A program made the translations under genes and the position numbers. A DNA stretch of 64,000 nt. It comes from Cydia pomonella. Taxonomy: Eukaryota > Arthropoda > Insecta > Lepidoptera > Tortricidae. Position 1 is the stretch's first letter; every line of letters starts with the position of its first letter. This document shows, in pieces, positions 39,529 through 51,330 of the stretch. The stretch spans positions 9,286,550-9,350,549 of the forward strand of contig NC_084707.1 of the NCBI RefSeq assembly GCF_033807575.1, read 5' to 3'. A model generated the notes under the pieces. It was given only the letters and a program-made list of their open reading frames with translations. It searched no databases and was not told where the DNA came from.

Positions 39529-42500
39529 CTGAAAACGAAATATTTGTCTGGTATAACATCTTTTTTCAAATATTTGTCCAAGAGTAGTCTTTAAATTACG
39601 TACACAATTATATATTTAACTACATACCTCTGTGTACCACTCCAATTAGGCTTAAAATATTCGAATGTCGGAATGCAGACATAATAGAAACTTCTCTCAC
39701 AAAGTCCTCTTCCGCACTACGTCCAGCGCTCTTTTTTAGAACTTTAATAGCGACCACCTGCTCGTCATTTTCAAGACGCAGTAATCCTGAAAAGGTATAG
39801 GTAAAATCTTATGTCGTCGTTATTATAACACCAGTGGATCGTTTCAAAAGAAAAGGATGACCATTGCGGGAGTTTTTTTTATTTTAATTATTTTTAGAGC
39901 TGATGTCTCTAAACTCACCTTTATGAACTTTCCCGAAGCACCCTTCGCCGACCTCTTCAAGGAAGGTTAGAGCGTTCCTGTCCAACAGCGGAACTTGGTC
40001 ATCTGTTACGTCCGTGGTGACAGCCGGGAGCGCCGCGGGCGTCGCCTGTGCCGGGGCTGCTGCCGTGCCTGCGCCGCACACTCCGTACTGCGGGTTCGTT
40101 ATATACCGTTCAGCAAGCAGAGGTTCTCCTGGTCGCACACGCTACAATAACGGAACAATTCGTAGTTTATGTAGCTGTACAACAGGAAATTAGCTCAAGC
40201 AAATTGTTCAGGAAATGTAAACAAATAAACATGCAATCTTTGAAGGAAGTTTCCATGTTTCTTATCATACGTTTCTTACCGGTTGCCCTTTTCCTGCTAC
40301 AACACATATCCGTCTTCGGAGGTAGCATATGACCACCAGAGCGAACACGATGACTAGCATGAGAGCCCCCACAATAGCACTGGCAGCTAGCAGAGCTGAA
40401 TTGTTGCTAACGGCTCCACTATACACCCCTGTTTCGGTACCCGCTGTTCCCACTGAATCCGGCAGGACGTCACTGATCAATGAATTGGGCACCTGCAGAA
40501 AAAGATAGGTTTTGTCTGAAATGTATTTTTTATTCCAATCATACCTACTTAGTTTCATTGTCTCGCTGTTTGTAACCAAATCTTACAATTTAGGTATTAC
40601 ACTTCCCGGGTTTTGTACATATAACCCCTTCATAATAAGATGACGTCGGTGCCGCGAAGGTACTCCGCGAAGGTACTCCGCGAAGGTTGTGGTTGTATGA
40701 CGTGGAGGGTTCCATTACTCGGTAAACTCGCACTGTACCGGTTATTGTGTGCAAGAAGTAATTAACCAGTCGATGCTGACGAGGTCTAAATCTACGCTAA
40801 TACAGTCGAAACTATAATACAGTCATTCTCAACTCTAAGACAAATTAATAATGCACTGATTAGATTGATCTACAACAGCATTGTACTGGACTAGTTTGAC
40901 GCCTACACTACCCGTAATTGATCGCTTTGACATCACTACCATTTTGGATTACGCGAAAAACATTATCGCCTTACGTATCTATGAATATTTATCAGTTGTG
41001 ATGGACAAACAAGCTCCCCTGAAATAAAAGCACCCATCATGGTTCTAGCCAACACATAAAATCGATACTAGGTATCTACTTTTGTTAGATTTATCTGATT
41101 TGGTAGGCAAATAAGACCTATAGCCCATTATCCTTGGTTCATTACTTACTAGTTTATGAATACTTAGGGCTTGTTTCACAATGTCCAAGTAAAGTATCGG
41201 ATAGGTAATTAACAAATATATTAACTGCCACATAAAACTTCCTGCAAAACTTAGCTCTTTATCTACCAGTTAAGCTTATTTGGAGATTGTGAAACGCCAA
41301 TGATGACTTTATTTGTCAGATAAGGGGCAAGTAGCTTATTCAGGACTTTACTTGGACATTGTGAAATAGGCCCTTAGACTAATAAGGTGGCTGAATTATG
41401 AAGTAGTTTCGGTTCAAAAACTTACTAGGATGTTTATTAGGTCACTAGTTGGAATATTTTCGTTTTCAGGCATTTTTTTTTCAACCTATACTACCTACTT
41501 TTGTGAGGAAGTGAACCATGAAACTAAAAAGATTTTTAATTTATTTATAAATGTTTTTATTATACGTTTCTAGTTAATATTCTGAATAAGTACGTATCTA
41601 TGTATGTATTGTTTAGTAGCCTTTGTTTCAAATTAGAGCTATCTGATACCAAGATCAACAGTTTTACAATCGTCAATAGTAAATAAAATACTGTAATCTA
41701 ATTTAGCAATTACCCATTAGAAAACTAACTTTCACTCTTCATCCGCTAAGATAGAACGAAACATTTAGTAAATTGTATTGCCGCTTGTGTAGTAGAAACA
41801 ATTGTAAGAAACGAAAGAAAGATGACTCACTTCTCCCGTAGGCGAGAGGGTGAACCTCGCGCCGTCTGAGTTGTTCCGAGTGCTGCTTGGAGGCTGGACG
41901 TTCAGGACTGGCTTCAGAACTACTGGCACTGTGAAAAATAGTGTTGAAATGATATTACTCGTTCGCTGTTGTCTTTTTCTTTTTAAAGGCACAGGACCGT
42001 GTCGTCCACAATCCTATTTCGTCACCTTCTGAATTTGCCAACAAAGTCATTTCGTCATCATAAAATTTCTAAACCGTCGCCTTCCTAACTCGTCCACATT
42101 ACCATTTTGACCACCACAGCCCCAGATCGTTCTCATTCCCATTTTGACCACAGTGCCAGCTCGTCAACATTATTGTACATACCCCCCCCCCCATTATCCT
42201 GCATTCTATAAATAAGATAACATCTGCACTTTTCATTTACTTTTGTACTGCTTTTTTCTAATGGAAAAGTTTTGTTGGCTTGTCATTTTACCTCCACCAA
42301 TGCCAACACTGTGGACCATATATGCATGTGGTCATTGAGTTAGCAGGTTAGCACTGTGGACCACATAGGAATGTGGACAAGATAGGAAAGCGACAATGTA
42401 GGAATGTTGACGAGTCTTAGAGTTTCTCCGATGGTGCCATTTCATCTCCGAAAAGTGTATAGATAGCATTTGAGTAGTTGACGAAACTCCTCAAATATAA

Positions 42501-44267
42501 TACCACATTAGAATTTAAATTACGTGGGTCATAATACTCATAATACGTCTGCACGTACCTGTATTCCTTGGGCATTTGAAGTCTTTACTGGGCGGCTCAC
42601 CTCCATTAACACATAAGCAATAATGTAGGGTTGTGCCATTGGTTTTCGGTACAGGCACACAAGCTTCTTCATTAGCGCAAGAATGTCTCTCACATTTGCC
42701 CTGTTTGCCTGAAAAAGAAGTCTAGTTGAGTGTAAAAATCTCACGAAGAATCTAATACGAGTAACATCTTACATTTTAAATGTTGAAGCTGTTCGGCATG
42801 TTGGTTATGCCAAAAAAATAACACTCCTTTTTTTGTCAGTTGAAAAAAAAAAGTAAGGTGAAAACATTTACTTTTAACGCAGTAGTGTTGATCTGGACTA
42901 TCTTTGACAGGCACGCAGACTTTCTCCTCTTCGCACGAGTGAGGTCCACATCTCCCAGGTATGCCTACAATAAAACAATATCAATATTAACTACAACCTG
43001 TTTTTATTATACTTTTAAGTCAATTTCCATGATCGCTGGGTAAATGGGTGAAAATCGAGTTGAGATAAACGCAGCGTTGAACGCATGCATCAACAGAATG
43101 TAGGAAAAATTACAATGTGCTTACTGCTGCGTTTACCGTGTAAATCAATGTACATAGTTCAGCTTATCTGATGTAAAATGGGCGTGCGGCAAACGCTTTG
43201 CGTTTAACGCTGCATTTAACGCATAAAACAACCGCCTGCTTTAATTATTTCGTTGGATCAACAAAAGGACTACAATCATTCGAACTTTTTTATCGGACGT
43301 TCCTTACGAGATCAATTTGAAAATAAGGAGATCCGCAAGTCAAGATATAGCTTGTAGAGTAGCTACGAGTAATACTTAAGTGGGGGACAATCGCCGTGTA
43401 AAATTTTCGTAGAAAACCGATGGGCGCTGAGACAGAAAGTTTGTTCAGTACTAGAGGGACCTCGTACTAGAAAACTTGCGCAAGATTGCAATAAATAAGC
43501 GTCGTGGAGATCGTTGGGGACGCCTTCGTTTAACAATGGACATCTTTCGGGTGTTATGATGGTGAGATTGGTAGAAAGACGATCCCATTTGCATTTAAAC
43601 TTTCAAAAGTTGAGTTCGCTTTAGGTTTGTGTGATATAATATGTTATCTTAGTAGATAGCAAGCAATTTGCTAAGCTGTTTCAAGTTCAGTTGGAACGGC
43701 CTATCGATAGCTCTAAATTGTTTTGCGTCGCTGGAACTAGAACGCTAGAAACTTCGTTTGCGTCATTCGTTTTAATGTAGGCGTGTAACGAATGGAAATT
43801 TCAGATGAAATTGTAACATGTCTTTAGTCAAGACAAAGATAGGAAACACAAAACACGGGAGGGAGAACAAGTACCTATATAGGAAGCCTAGCCAAGTTGA
43901 ATAATTGACTACTGATTAAAGCCCGCAACACGAGTGTAGTTTGCGTAGTTTTATCGAACGTGTCTATGACAAATGCCGCAATCGTTTGATCGTTACGATT
44001 TATCGTTATTTTAAACGATGTTGGTTGTTTTTTGGTACCTGCAGTCTTCCATCGAAAATCATAAGCACTATTAGCTATTTAGTTCTTTGTGCTTCGAGAT
44101 AAGATTTTATGATGATGAAGTACCTACACAAATATACCGTGTAGTGTTTAGTTTTCCATAAAGTCAATACTTTAAATCAGTAACTTACGAGGTGCTGCAT
44201 GTGTTGCCTGGTCTGCCGGTACGTGTTCATTAGGTGCCCCATCTAGCCTTTCACTTCTCCTTGACAC
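38765..44267 (-). CDS. Receptor tyrosine kinase (Trk/MuSK/ROR-like kinase), last eight exons
   Basis: Exons 44189-44267, 42872-42964, 42559-42708, 41831-41928, 40280-40492, 39919-40141, 39628-39786 and 38765-39528 (TGA stop) join in frame to 592 residues. Outside the membrane: a hydrophilic stretch, then two short cysteine-rich modules of the form [15 protein letters not shown] and [16 protein letters not shown] single helix follows ([20 protein letters not shown]), then a basic stop-transfer. The cytoplasmic kinase has [11 protein letters not shown] (ATP loop), VAIKVLKK (catalytic lysine), REVSIM (helix C glutamate), [23 protein letters not shown] and activation-loop tyrosines DYYKMGG, so it should be active. 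The tail has GYLIP and VDYLATIP, possible SH2 docking sites, and an acidic end. Kinase is closest in feel to Trk and MuSK; the exact orthologue is not clear because the N-terminus is missing. Confidence 0.93.
39628..39786 (-). CDS. Receptor kinase exon (N-lobe)
   Basis: Phase 1 to 1. [12 protein letters not shown] with the ATP-anchoring lysine, [20 protein letters not shown] with the helix C glutamate, and LIGVVHR. Confidence 0.95.
39919..40141 (-). CDS. Receptor kinase exon (juxtamembrane and ATP loop)
   Basis: Phase 0 to 1. [20 protein letters not shown] with an NPxY motif (NPQY) that could bind PTB domains, an Ala/Pro linker, then [18 protein letters not shown]. Confidence 0.93.
40280..40492 (-). 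CDS. Receptor kinase exon (transmembrane helix)
   Basis: Phase 0 to 0, 71 codons. Thr/Gly/Ser-rich stalk with an N-glycosylation-type NNSA, then a hydrophobic helix ending VVICYLRRR. Confidence 0.92.
40493..41830 (-). other. Receptor kinase intron
   Basis: 1.34-kb intron. It holds the 13-bp minisatellite and an inverted pair (GGGCTTGTTTCACAATGTCC then AAGTAAAG near 41167 against CTTTACTTGGACATTGTGAA then ATAGGCCC near 41345), the ends of a 200-base MITE. No coding match. Confidence 0.6.
40655..40693 (+). repeat. Minisatellite of 13-bp unit
   Basis: CCGCGAAGGTACT repeated about 2.7 times in the intron between the stalk and membrane exons of the receptor kinase gene. Confidence 0.8.
41831..41928 (-). 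CDS. Receptor kinase exon (juxtamembrane stalk)
   Basis: Phase 1 to 0. [20 protein letters not shown] then [10 protein letters not shown]; proline- and serine-rich stalk. Confidence 0.8.
42000..42440. repeat. CGTC-rich MITE family R2, copy 2
   Basis: Starts TCGTCCACAATCCTATTTCG and shares CCTTCCTAACTCGTCCACA, CAGTGCCAGCTCGTCAACAT and GTGGACAAGATAGGAAA-type phrases with copy 1 at 15309. It contains a run of C at about 42182. Lies in a receptor kinase intron. Confidence 0.75.
42559..42708 (-). CDS. Receptor kinase exon (cysteine-rich module 2)
   Basis: Phase 1 to 1. [20 protein letters not shown], then [20 protein letters not shown]. It repeats the C-x3-SC-x5-6-CVPV pattern of module 1 and adds an EGF-like CLCVNGG end. 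Confidence 0.88.
42872..42964 (-). CDS. Receptor kinase exon (cysteine-rich module 1)
   Basis: Phase 1 to 1. [20 protein letters not shown] then DQHYCVK: four cysteines in a pattern repeated in the next exon. Confidence 0.85.
42965..44188 (-). other. Receptor kinase intron
   Basis: 1.22 kb between the linker exon and cysteine module 1. An inverted pair of imperfect repeats about GCGTTGAACGCATGC and GCGTTTAACGCTGC (43070-43230) suggests a small MITE. No coding match. Confidence 0.55.
44189..44267 (-). CDS. Receptor kinase exon (extracellular linker), first in window
   Basis: Phase 0 to 1; acceptor run of T then CAG, donor [21 protein letters not shown] then QATHAAP. Polar linker without cysteine; supported mainly by splice sites and phase. 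Confidence 0.7.
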
Positions 44268-44493
44268 CTGAAAAAAAAATCTATTATTCTCTCATTTGAA
44301 CGATAATCATCCCATTTGTATTTATTAATAATGATAACTGCTACTTATATGTTATGTATGCTATAAATAATGTGTTGTTAGCCATTATATTGTGCCGTGT
44401 CTAGGTCACTTAGGGTGAAAACTATTATTTACCCCCTAAAGCTATGAAAATGGACACAGCTTATGTGAAATATCTTGCAAAACGTACCAATAA

Positions 44494-46150
44494 TACACTC
44501 GCGGGCAAATAATACGGGTTAGTGACAAATACCCTTATATTTTGCAAATTAATAGCGGTATGTGGAGAAAACTAACTGTGTATTATAGAGAATTTAATAT
44601 CGAATTGAATTGAACCTTCAAAGTTCTACAAGAAATCTGGAAAAAGTTTTATTAAAAAAAAAAGTCGAATTTGGTACTAAATTCACTATTACACTATTTA
44701 TATTATTATATATATATTATTCATATATTTTATACATATATATTTTATTTTATTTTTTATTTATAAGTATATATTTTTTATTTATTTCACTATTGCTTGT
44801 TTTCTCATTTTTGTTTTCAATCTGTCAAAGCAAAATGATAAAAGGCAGTTATTGTTGTCTTTGATGGTCATTATTGAATTACTATCATGTCGCTAACACA
44901 AGATTAATGTACACGTATCATCACTTTGTTGCAAGAAGGCAGAAGTCTGAGATATACAGCAAGAGGAACAGGCGTGTCACTATCTACGGTGCAGAGAGTC
45001 CTCTAACGTTTCCTAGAAACTGGCAGGAACCTTCGAAGACCAGGAACCCGCAGGCCGAGATGTACTACGGCTAGAGAAGATCGATTTATTGTTACAAGCA
45101 TGCTCCGCAATCGGCATCTCACTGCAGTTGAAGACAAAAACCAACTTCGGGAGACCCGAAAACATGACATCAGCGAGTGGACTGCAAGGTGGCGGCTTCG
45201 TGAAGCTAATTTGACCCGACATAGACCGACAAATGGCCCAAAACTTGACAGAGGACATCGAACAGCAAGAAAACTTTACGTACGCGAACACAGGCGATGG
45301 GGTGACGAAGAATGGGCAAGAATTATGTTTTCTGACGAATCCAGATTTATGCTCTATGCATATGACGGGCGGCGAAGAGTTTACAGATGGCCAGGTGAAC
45401 GTTTTATTCCAGCGTGTTTTGAAGAAAAAGTTGCTTTAGGCGGTGGGTCTGTTATGGTTTGGGCTGAAATCTCTTCAGAGAGTCGCCCGGAATTAGTTTT
45501 GATTGAAAATGGATCGTTAGCTATTGCCGGATATGTGGAAGAGATTCATAATGAGCATGTTGGCCCATATTTAATTAATATGGGTGAAAATTCCATGTTC
45601 ATGCATGACAACGCCAGGCCACACACAGCTCAGATTGTAGAAGATTATTTTGAGGAGGTTGACATCAACACTATGAACTGGCCCTCGAGAAGCTCGGACC
45701 TAAATCCGATTGAGCACGTATGGGACGAGCTCGGGAGGCGTGTATGAAATTGAAAACCCGCCCAAGCTACACTTAGAGACCTGAAACAGGCATTAGTGGA
45801 AGAATGGGCTAATATCCCGCAAGAACGCATAAGAAACTTAATAAACAGTATGCCCAATCGTTTAGAAGCTGTAAGAAGAGCCCGTCGAGGCAATACGAAG
45901 TATTAATATGTTTTTTTTTGTTTTGTGTGTGAGGTACCACTGTTGATTTTTTACCTATAATTAATTGATATTGTTTTTACTATGTAATTTAAATAAACAC
46001 GTAAATATCATTTCTAACTTTTGATGTTGTTTTGTTAACTATGAGTTTATCTATAATATACAATTTAATTCAGGCTCCTAGCTTTATTATTTTAGGAGAT
46101 ATTGTAGTTTTTCGTACTGAGCCGTATTATTTGCCAGTTTACACTCGGTA
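44494..46150 (+). mobile_element. Tc1-like DD34E transposon (inactive)
   Basis: Related inverted ends: TACACTCGCGGGCAAATAAT at 44494 and the reverse complement of 46125-46150 (TACCGAGTGTAAACTGGCAA then ATAATACGG). The element starts and ends at TA dinucleotides, as expected of the family, and carries one transposase gene that contains stops. Confidence 0.8.
44908..45906 (+). pseudogene. Tc1-like transposase with three stop codons
   Basis: One reading frame covers the whole protein: helix-turn-helix part (LLQEGRSLRYTARGTGVSLS), TAA at 45004, DNA-binding linker, catalytic D in MFSDESRF, second D in FMHDNARPH, catalytic E 34 residues later in NPIEHVWDELG, then TGA at 45745 and 45751, and the C-terminal end LVEEWANIPQERIRNLINSM finishing at TAA 45904. 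Both TGA codons look like CGA-to-TGA changes. The longest intact stretch is 215 codons from 45100. Such enzymes cut and paste the element at TA sites; this one cannot be complete. Confidence 0.88.
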
Positions 46151-46749
46151 TTTGCTCTTTTTGTTTTACGTTTTGTGTACGCTTTTATTACGTTTGGGAT
46201 AAAAAATCACAAATAGACTTCCATGCCGAGACCTCATTACCGAGAAAAACAACATTGCTGTGCAAAATTCTATCAAAGCATGTCATTAGAATGTAGGACC
46301 ATTATTGCAGACTGCCGATTGTCCATAATAAGCGAGCATCGGGCAATTAAACTTCGTTTGGAGACGATTTAAATACGCTTTCATATTAATTGTCACGCCT
46401 ACAGCCTTGTAATCCGTTCAATAAGTACTGAGTGGTAATGATTTGCTTTAAATAAACGTTAAATATATTTTTTTTCTTGTCGGCGACAAGTGGTGACAAG
46501 GCTAAAGATGTAGCTTTAATAGAGGGATTTACTTTATCTGTCAGGTTTGATCACCCAATTAGATTTTTAGTAGGTATATATATCATGAAATCACTGCTTT
46601 ACCGAAGCTTGCTCGAAACTTGTGAATGTCCATCTCTCCATCTTTATTTACACGCGTGGGAGGCACGTCTACCCCATACTCAACTACGCGGAAACGCCTA
46701 GGTACTAGAAAACTTAAAAATATACTTTACGAGTAGGTATAGCCAGAAT

Positions 46750-46900
46750 GAAAATGTCACGATTCGAATTCGCAGACTGTCATAAAATCTCACGATTGGG
46801 ACTCTGACTTGGGCAAGATTTGAACTCACGTACTTCGGAACTCTTGCCTGTCTGACACACTAATACACCGATTCATCAGAATCGGCAGGCAGTGCGGTTG
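46750..46900 (-). repeat. tRNA-derived SINE-like sequence
   Basis: Reverse complement contains GTGAGTTCAAATCTTGCCC (B-box-like) and a tRNA-like flank. Weak. Confidence 0.4.
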
Positions 46901-46971
46901 TATTGAATTCGTGACTAATTCTCAAGTAGGTACCTAATATATACTTTCGTGGAAATCCTCACCTACTTAAG

Positions 46972-47668
46972 ATAAAGTGATAAATATATCAAAGGACAAA
47001 ATACCGTTTAGTTCCGTGCAAGATTGATTTACATTCCCATCGTGACTGGACGTTCATCAAACGTTGGTGTGTGGAATGACTAACTTACGAGTACCTACGT
47101 TATAAGTTCTGTTAAGATACAAACCTTTTTAATTTAGTTCTTAATAAACGATTAACGTAACGTTTCTTTTCATTTCAATTAAAATGTAAAGGCCACCTCA
47201 GACCATAGTTACGCATATTTTTTGATTGTTATTAATTTAGGTACCTAATATTTGTTACATTTCTTATGTGATGGTATTATTGTATGTCATTTTAACTCAA
47301 ACGCCTGCCTACCAAATGATTCTATGGTAAAGTAATAAATCTATCCAAGGACAAAGTACCGTTTTATTCCGTGCAAGATTGATTCACATTCCCATCGTGA
47401 CTGGACGTTCATCAAACGGTGGTGTGTGGAATTACTAACTTACGAGTACCTACGTTGTAAGTTAAGATACGAACCTTTTTAATTTAGTTCTTAATAATAA
47501 TAAACGATTAACGTAACGTTCTTTAACACTTCAATAATAATTTGACCCGTGTAAAGGCCACCTCAGTGCATAGTTACGCATATTTTTGAACTGTTTGTTT
47601 TGAATTTACGCACCTAGTATTTGTTACATGCCTTATGTGGCGTTATTATTATTTCATTTTAACTCAAA
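46972..47668 (+). repeat. Tandem duplication of a 350-base segment
   Basis: 46972-47303 and 47329-47668 share CCGTGCAAGATTGATT, CCCATCGTGACTGGACGTTC, ACTTACGAGTACCTACGTT, CGATTAACGTAACGTT and AAAGGCCACCTCAG in the same order, with several small indels. No coding capacity. Confidence 0.9.
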
Positions 47669-48954
47669 TTCATCTATCGTTTAGGTTATTATCTACAGGT
47701 CCCGTCTCACTCATCTACGTATAATATTAAAATTAATTCAATATTAAGAGCTAAGTATAGAACACCTTAAAAATATATTACTATATATGTATGTAGGTAG
47801 ATACTCAAAACAACCGTCATCGCGTCGCGCCCTACGTAAAATGGCAATAAATAACTAGGCTCTATACAAGCGCGATTACTTTGGATTCAGGTCAAGAGTA
47901 GCAGATCGTTACAAATTTGATCCTTTAGGGATATCGTATAAATTTTCCCTTTTTGTTTTACTTAAACGCCAATTAAAATGCGGCTGTTATGAGCATTTGA
48001 TTACTTTTACGAGTAGCCAACCGTTTTTATTGAGGCAAATCTGTTTAGTATTTTGAGCCTCGAGTGGGTCATGATTTACCCATCTTTTGCACTTAGATTC
48101 GGAGTATCGCTGCCCGAGTGTAGTCTATTACAAGCTCACCATTATATAAGTAATCGAATAAAAATAAGGCGATTAGGCGGTGCTCCCTTATCTCAGGAAC
48201 GTACGAGATGCGAGCGTGGAGTTATTTTGGCCACCTTATCGTGAGTGGCCGCGCACTCTACAGTGGCCCGGGGCTTCGATAAATCAATAATATCAATAAG
48301 TGAATTATGTTTATTTACGTTAATAATAACGTAAAGTTCTATGCGATCACGCTGCGCAATCACAGACTTAACTACCACCTATCATGTGAGTAATGGGTGC
48401 TTACGACGATGTATCTTTCATCGACAAAGTTGAAGCAAGCCTTGGTATGCTGAGTTTCTTGTTTTATTCTACAAGTATAAACCAACTCCATGTAATGGTT
48501 TGTGATTCTTTGAATGTGACGACAGACTTGGGATTACCTGAACTCTCAATGTTTTTGAAGCAATTGAAGTAGGAACTAGGTATAGCAGTTCGACTACTTT
48601 CAGCTTTACATATTTTTTCTAAGGCTTAAAAAGGAAACTCACTGAGCTTTTAGTAGCAATATACTCTTGCTTATTAATCTTGTAATGCGTCTTGTTTATT
48701 ATAGTGCTAGCGGTACGTCAAATAACTGCAAATTATGTTAAAAGCATGAAAATCGGTAGGATTGATCTTGGAGGCCCGGGTATGTCCTTAAACTACGTCC
48801 AAGAGAGAGATATGGGCACCGAATGTCGTCTCGCTTTGTGTGGTAAGACACAGCACAGCAGATTTCATTCCAGATTCTAGAGTAGAGGCCAACTGGGGAA
48901 GTACCTCCACCTTACAGAAAACCGTAGTCAAATAACACTAGACCCTACTCATAC

Positions 48955-49110
48955 TGTTGTGTTCCTGCCGGTGAGTAAGGTTGGTAGAGCTCAACGAGGG
49001 TGCGGCGAGTGGTAGGTTGGCAACACGCATGCAACTCTTCTGGAGTTGTAGGCGTACATAGGCTACGGAGACTGCGTACCACCAGGCAGGCCATAAAAAA
49101 AGGCCATTTG
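48955..49110 (+). repeat. LINE 3' end fragment
   Basis: GTGTTCCTGCCGGTGAGTAA, TGGAGTTGTAGGCGTACATA and GGCTACGGAGACTGCGTACC: the same 3' end as at 5850. Confidence 0.75.
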
Positions 49111-49559
49111 AATCAAGTTGACCCATAGAACTAAAAAAATTTTAGAGGAATTACGTCATCTTTTTTTGTATGGGAAAACTTATTGTGTGGTATTCAGTGA
49201 ATAGGCGTTTTGAGCCGATTCTAGAAATATATGACATCATAACATTGCAGTAATTATTTCCTAAGAATAAAAAAAAATCAAACACATAAGTAACAAGTCT
49301 GGGCTTTTCGAGATACTCACTCAAATTATACCTAATATCCTCAGATCTAACCCTAAGAAACCAAATTTGACAATATTTAGTTGTAGTTTTTTTTTTTTTT
49401 CATTATGACAATGTGTCATCTATCTAACAACATTTCATTTTTATAACGCCTGAAATTTTACATATGATATCGAAGAATTTTGCTTCCTGAACACTGCATT
49501 ATCGCTTATTACAGGAAATACAAAGGAATAAAAAAAGTTGCAATTTCACCAATTCTACG

Positions 49560-49700
49560 GCATAATAGGGAGCGTGCATGAACTATAGGAGGCAGCACAG
49601 GAGCCGTCAGATTTTTGGCGCGAGGCGTATATGTGATGTTTATTGTTCCGATGTAGCCCAAAAGATGGCAGACCCTCCAACGCACACGGTCCCTATAGGT
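49560..49700 (+). repeat. Interspersed repeat fragment
   Basis: GAGCCGTCAGATTTTTGGCG, then TGTAGCCCAAAAGATGGCAG and ACGCACACGGTCCCTATAGG, which I recognise as a common lepidopteran interspersed sequence. The class is not certain. Confidence 0.5.
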
Positions 49701-50654
49701 GAAATGCCATTGCCATTCATTACCACAAGAAAAAAATAGGTGTCATAATATTGGATGTGACATTGTCAATTAAATACAACGTATTGATTGAAATTCAAAA
49801 CAAAGAGAAATTTATTTGCATAATTAAGTTACTTCTATCAATCGTTTTTAAAATGGACAAAGCCGTGTACGATCGATGATGTACTCATACTCCTCCAAAG
49901 TATACCAAATATTGTTTCATCCGTTACCTACTGCAAAAATGATTACAATTCATCAGTGTTTATCAGTCGGTCCATCGTATCCGTATGAAATGAAAGCCTG
50001 GTGTCATATTCATGTATCGGTATCCGTTATTATATCCAAAATCGTCGTAGAAATGTGATATTTTATTAAAATTGTTTTAAAACAACAACGGACCAGTTTA
50101 TAACATTGACAATGACAACGCGCGTGTCATCAATGTGTTTTTTATTTCGTTCGAGACAAGACTAGCTTCTAGCGTAGACCTGGAGTTACGCCATTTTAGA
50201 ATAAGTACACATAAAAAAAAATACAAGTCCTAGTGAATAAATTTACTATCAGCGTATTCCTCGTTTCAATTAAAATGTAGAGAAGCAATAAAATTATAGG
50301 GTCAGAAATATGAAATGTGGTCAATTATAGGTAACTGAAAAAAACCTTTAACGCATACATTTCATACTACACACGATATATTTTATGAACATAAAATTTT
50401 TGAACTTCTTACCGTTACCGTAACCGACACCACTGTACACTCGTAACTCCTCTCCTTTTTTTGATTCTACGGAGCAAATTCGTTCAAATGGCCTAAAGAA
50501 CAATCCACCTATTTTCATACTTTTAAAACCATTTGCATCATTTTACTGAATGTACTTCGGGGTGTACCGCTTAGACTATTATCTTATGAATTCGCTGCGA
50601 GATTGGTTGTAGCTATTGTAGACAACTACCTAAGCACGTAGACAACATGCTAAT

Positions 50655-50763
50655 CGTTAACGCTCCGTAGCGAATAAAACACAACTGTCACTGTCGCACT
50701 AATATAGAAAACTGATAGAGAGAGATGGCTAATGCTCGTACGCTACGCTACGGAGCGTTAACG
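50655..50763. repeat. Small foldback MITE
   Basis: Exact 18-base arms CGTTAACGCTCCGTAGCG at 50655-50672 and 50746-50763. Confidence 0.75.
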
Positions 50764-51242
50764 TTTGGTACGTTGTTGTCACGTGGAAATACTCTAACGT
50801 CACGTCGTATAATAATAAAAAACGTTGAGTAAAGTAAATCAAATATATGTAGTCACTTTTTTGTCAAGTCATGTTAATAGCACAAAGAAATAGCGAAACC
50901 AAGTAAATCAAATATACTGAATTTGTGCCACAAGACTAAGTACCTATTCATTACGCTGGACATCTTTTTACAATTTCATGGAAAACTATTCACGTTTCAG
51001 TTTTCCACTACATTGGAGATTTATTGTTAAATGTTTTCGACGTTTGGAAAATTTGATCTTGTTAGATATTCGTATATATATATATGAACGAGTAAATATA
51101 CTAGACATAGATATTATTTATAGACTCCAATTACCTCTAAACAGCAATGCAATCTCAAAAGTGTCATACCAATTAAGAAAGTAGGTGGTTTTAAGCTCAA
51201 CTAACTTGGAATTCGTAAAATATTGAACGGACTTTGAATACA

Positions 51243-51330
51243 TCATTTATTTATTTATTTAATCTTTATTGCACAATACATGAAGGTACAAATGGCGGAC
51301 TTAATGCCTTAAGGCATTCTCTACCAGTCA
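51243..51330 (-). repeat. LINE 3' tail (inverted)
   Basis: TTATTTATTTATTTAATCTT, TTGCACAATACATGAAGGTA and GGCGGACTTAATGCCTTAAG; the reverse of the tail at 22340. Confidence 0.75.

Noticed and set aside
39258..39587. Plus-strand 109-codon frame
   Set aside because: Antisense to the kinase C-lobe exon of the receptor.
45013..45893. Minus-strand frames over the Tc1 element
   Set aside because: They are shadows of the transposase, whose catalytic motifs are on the plus strand.
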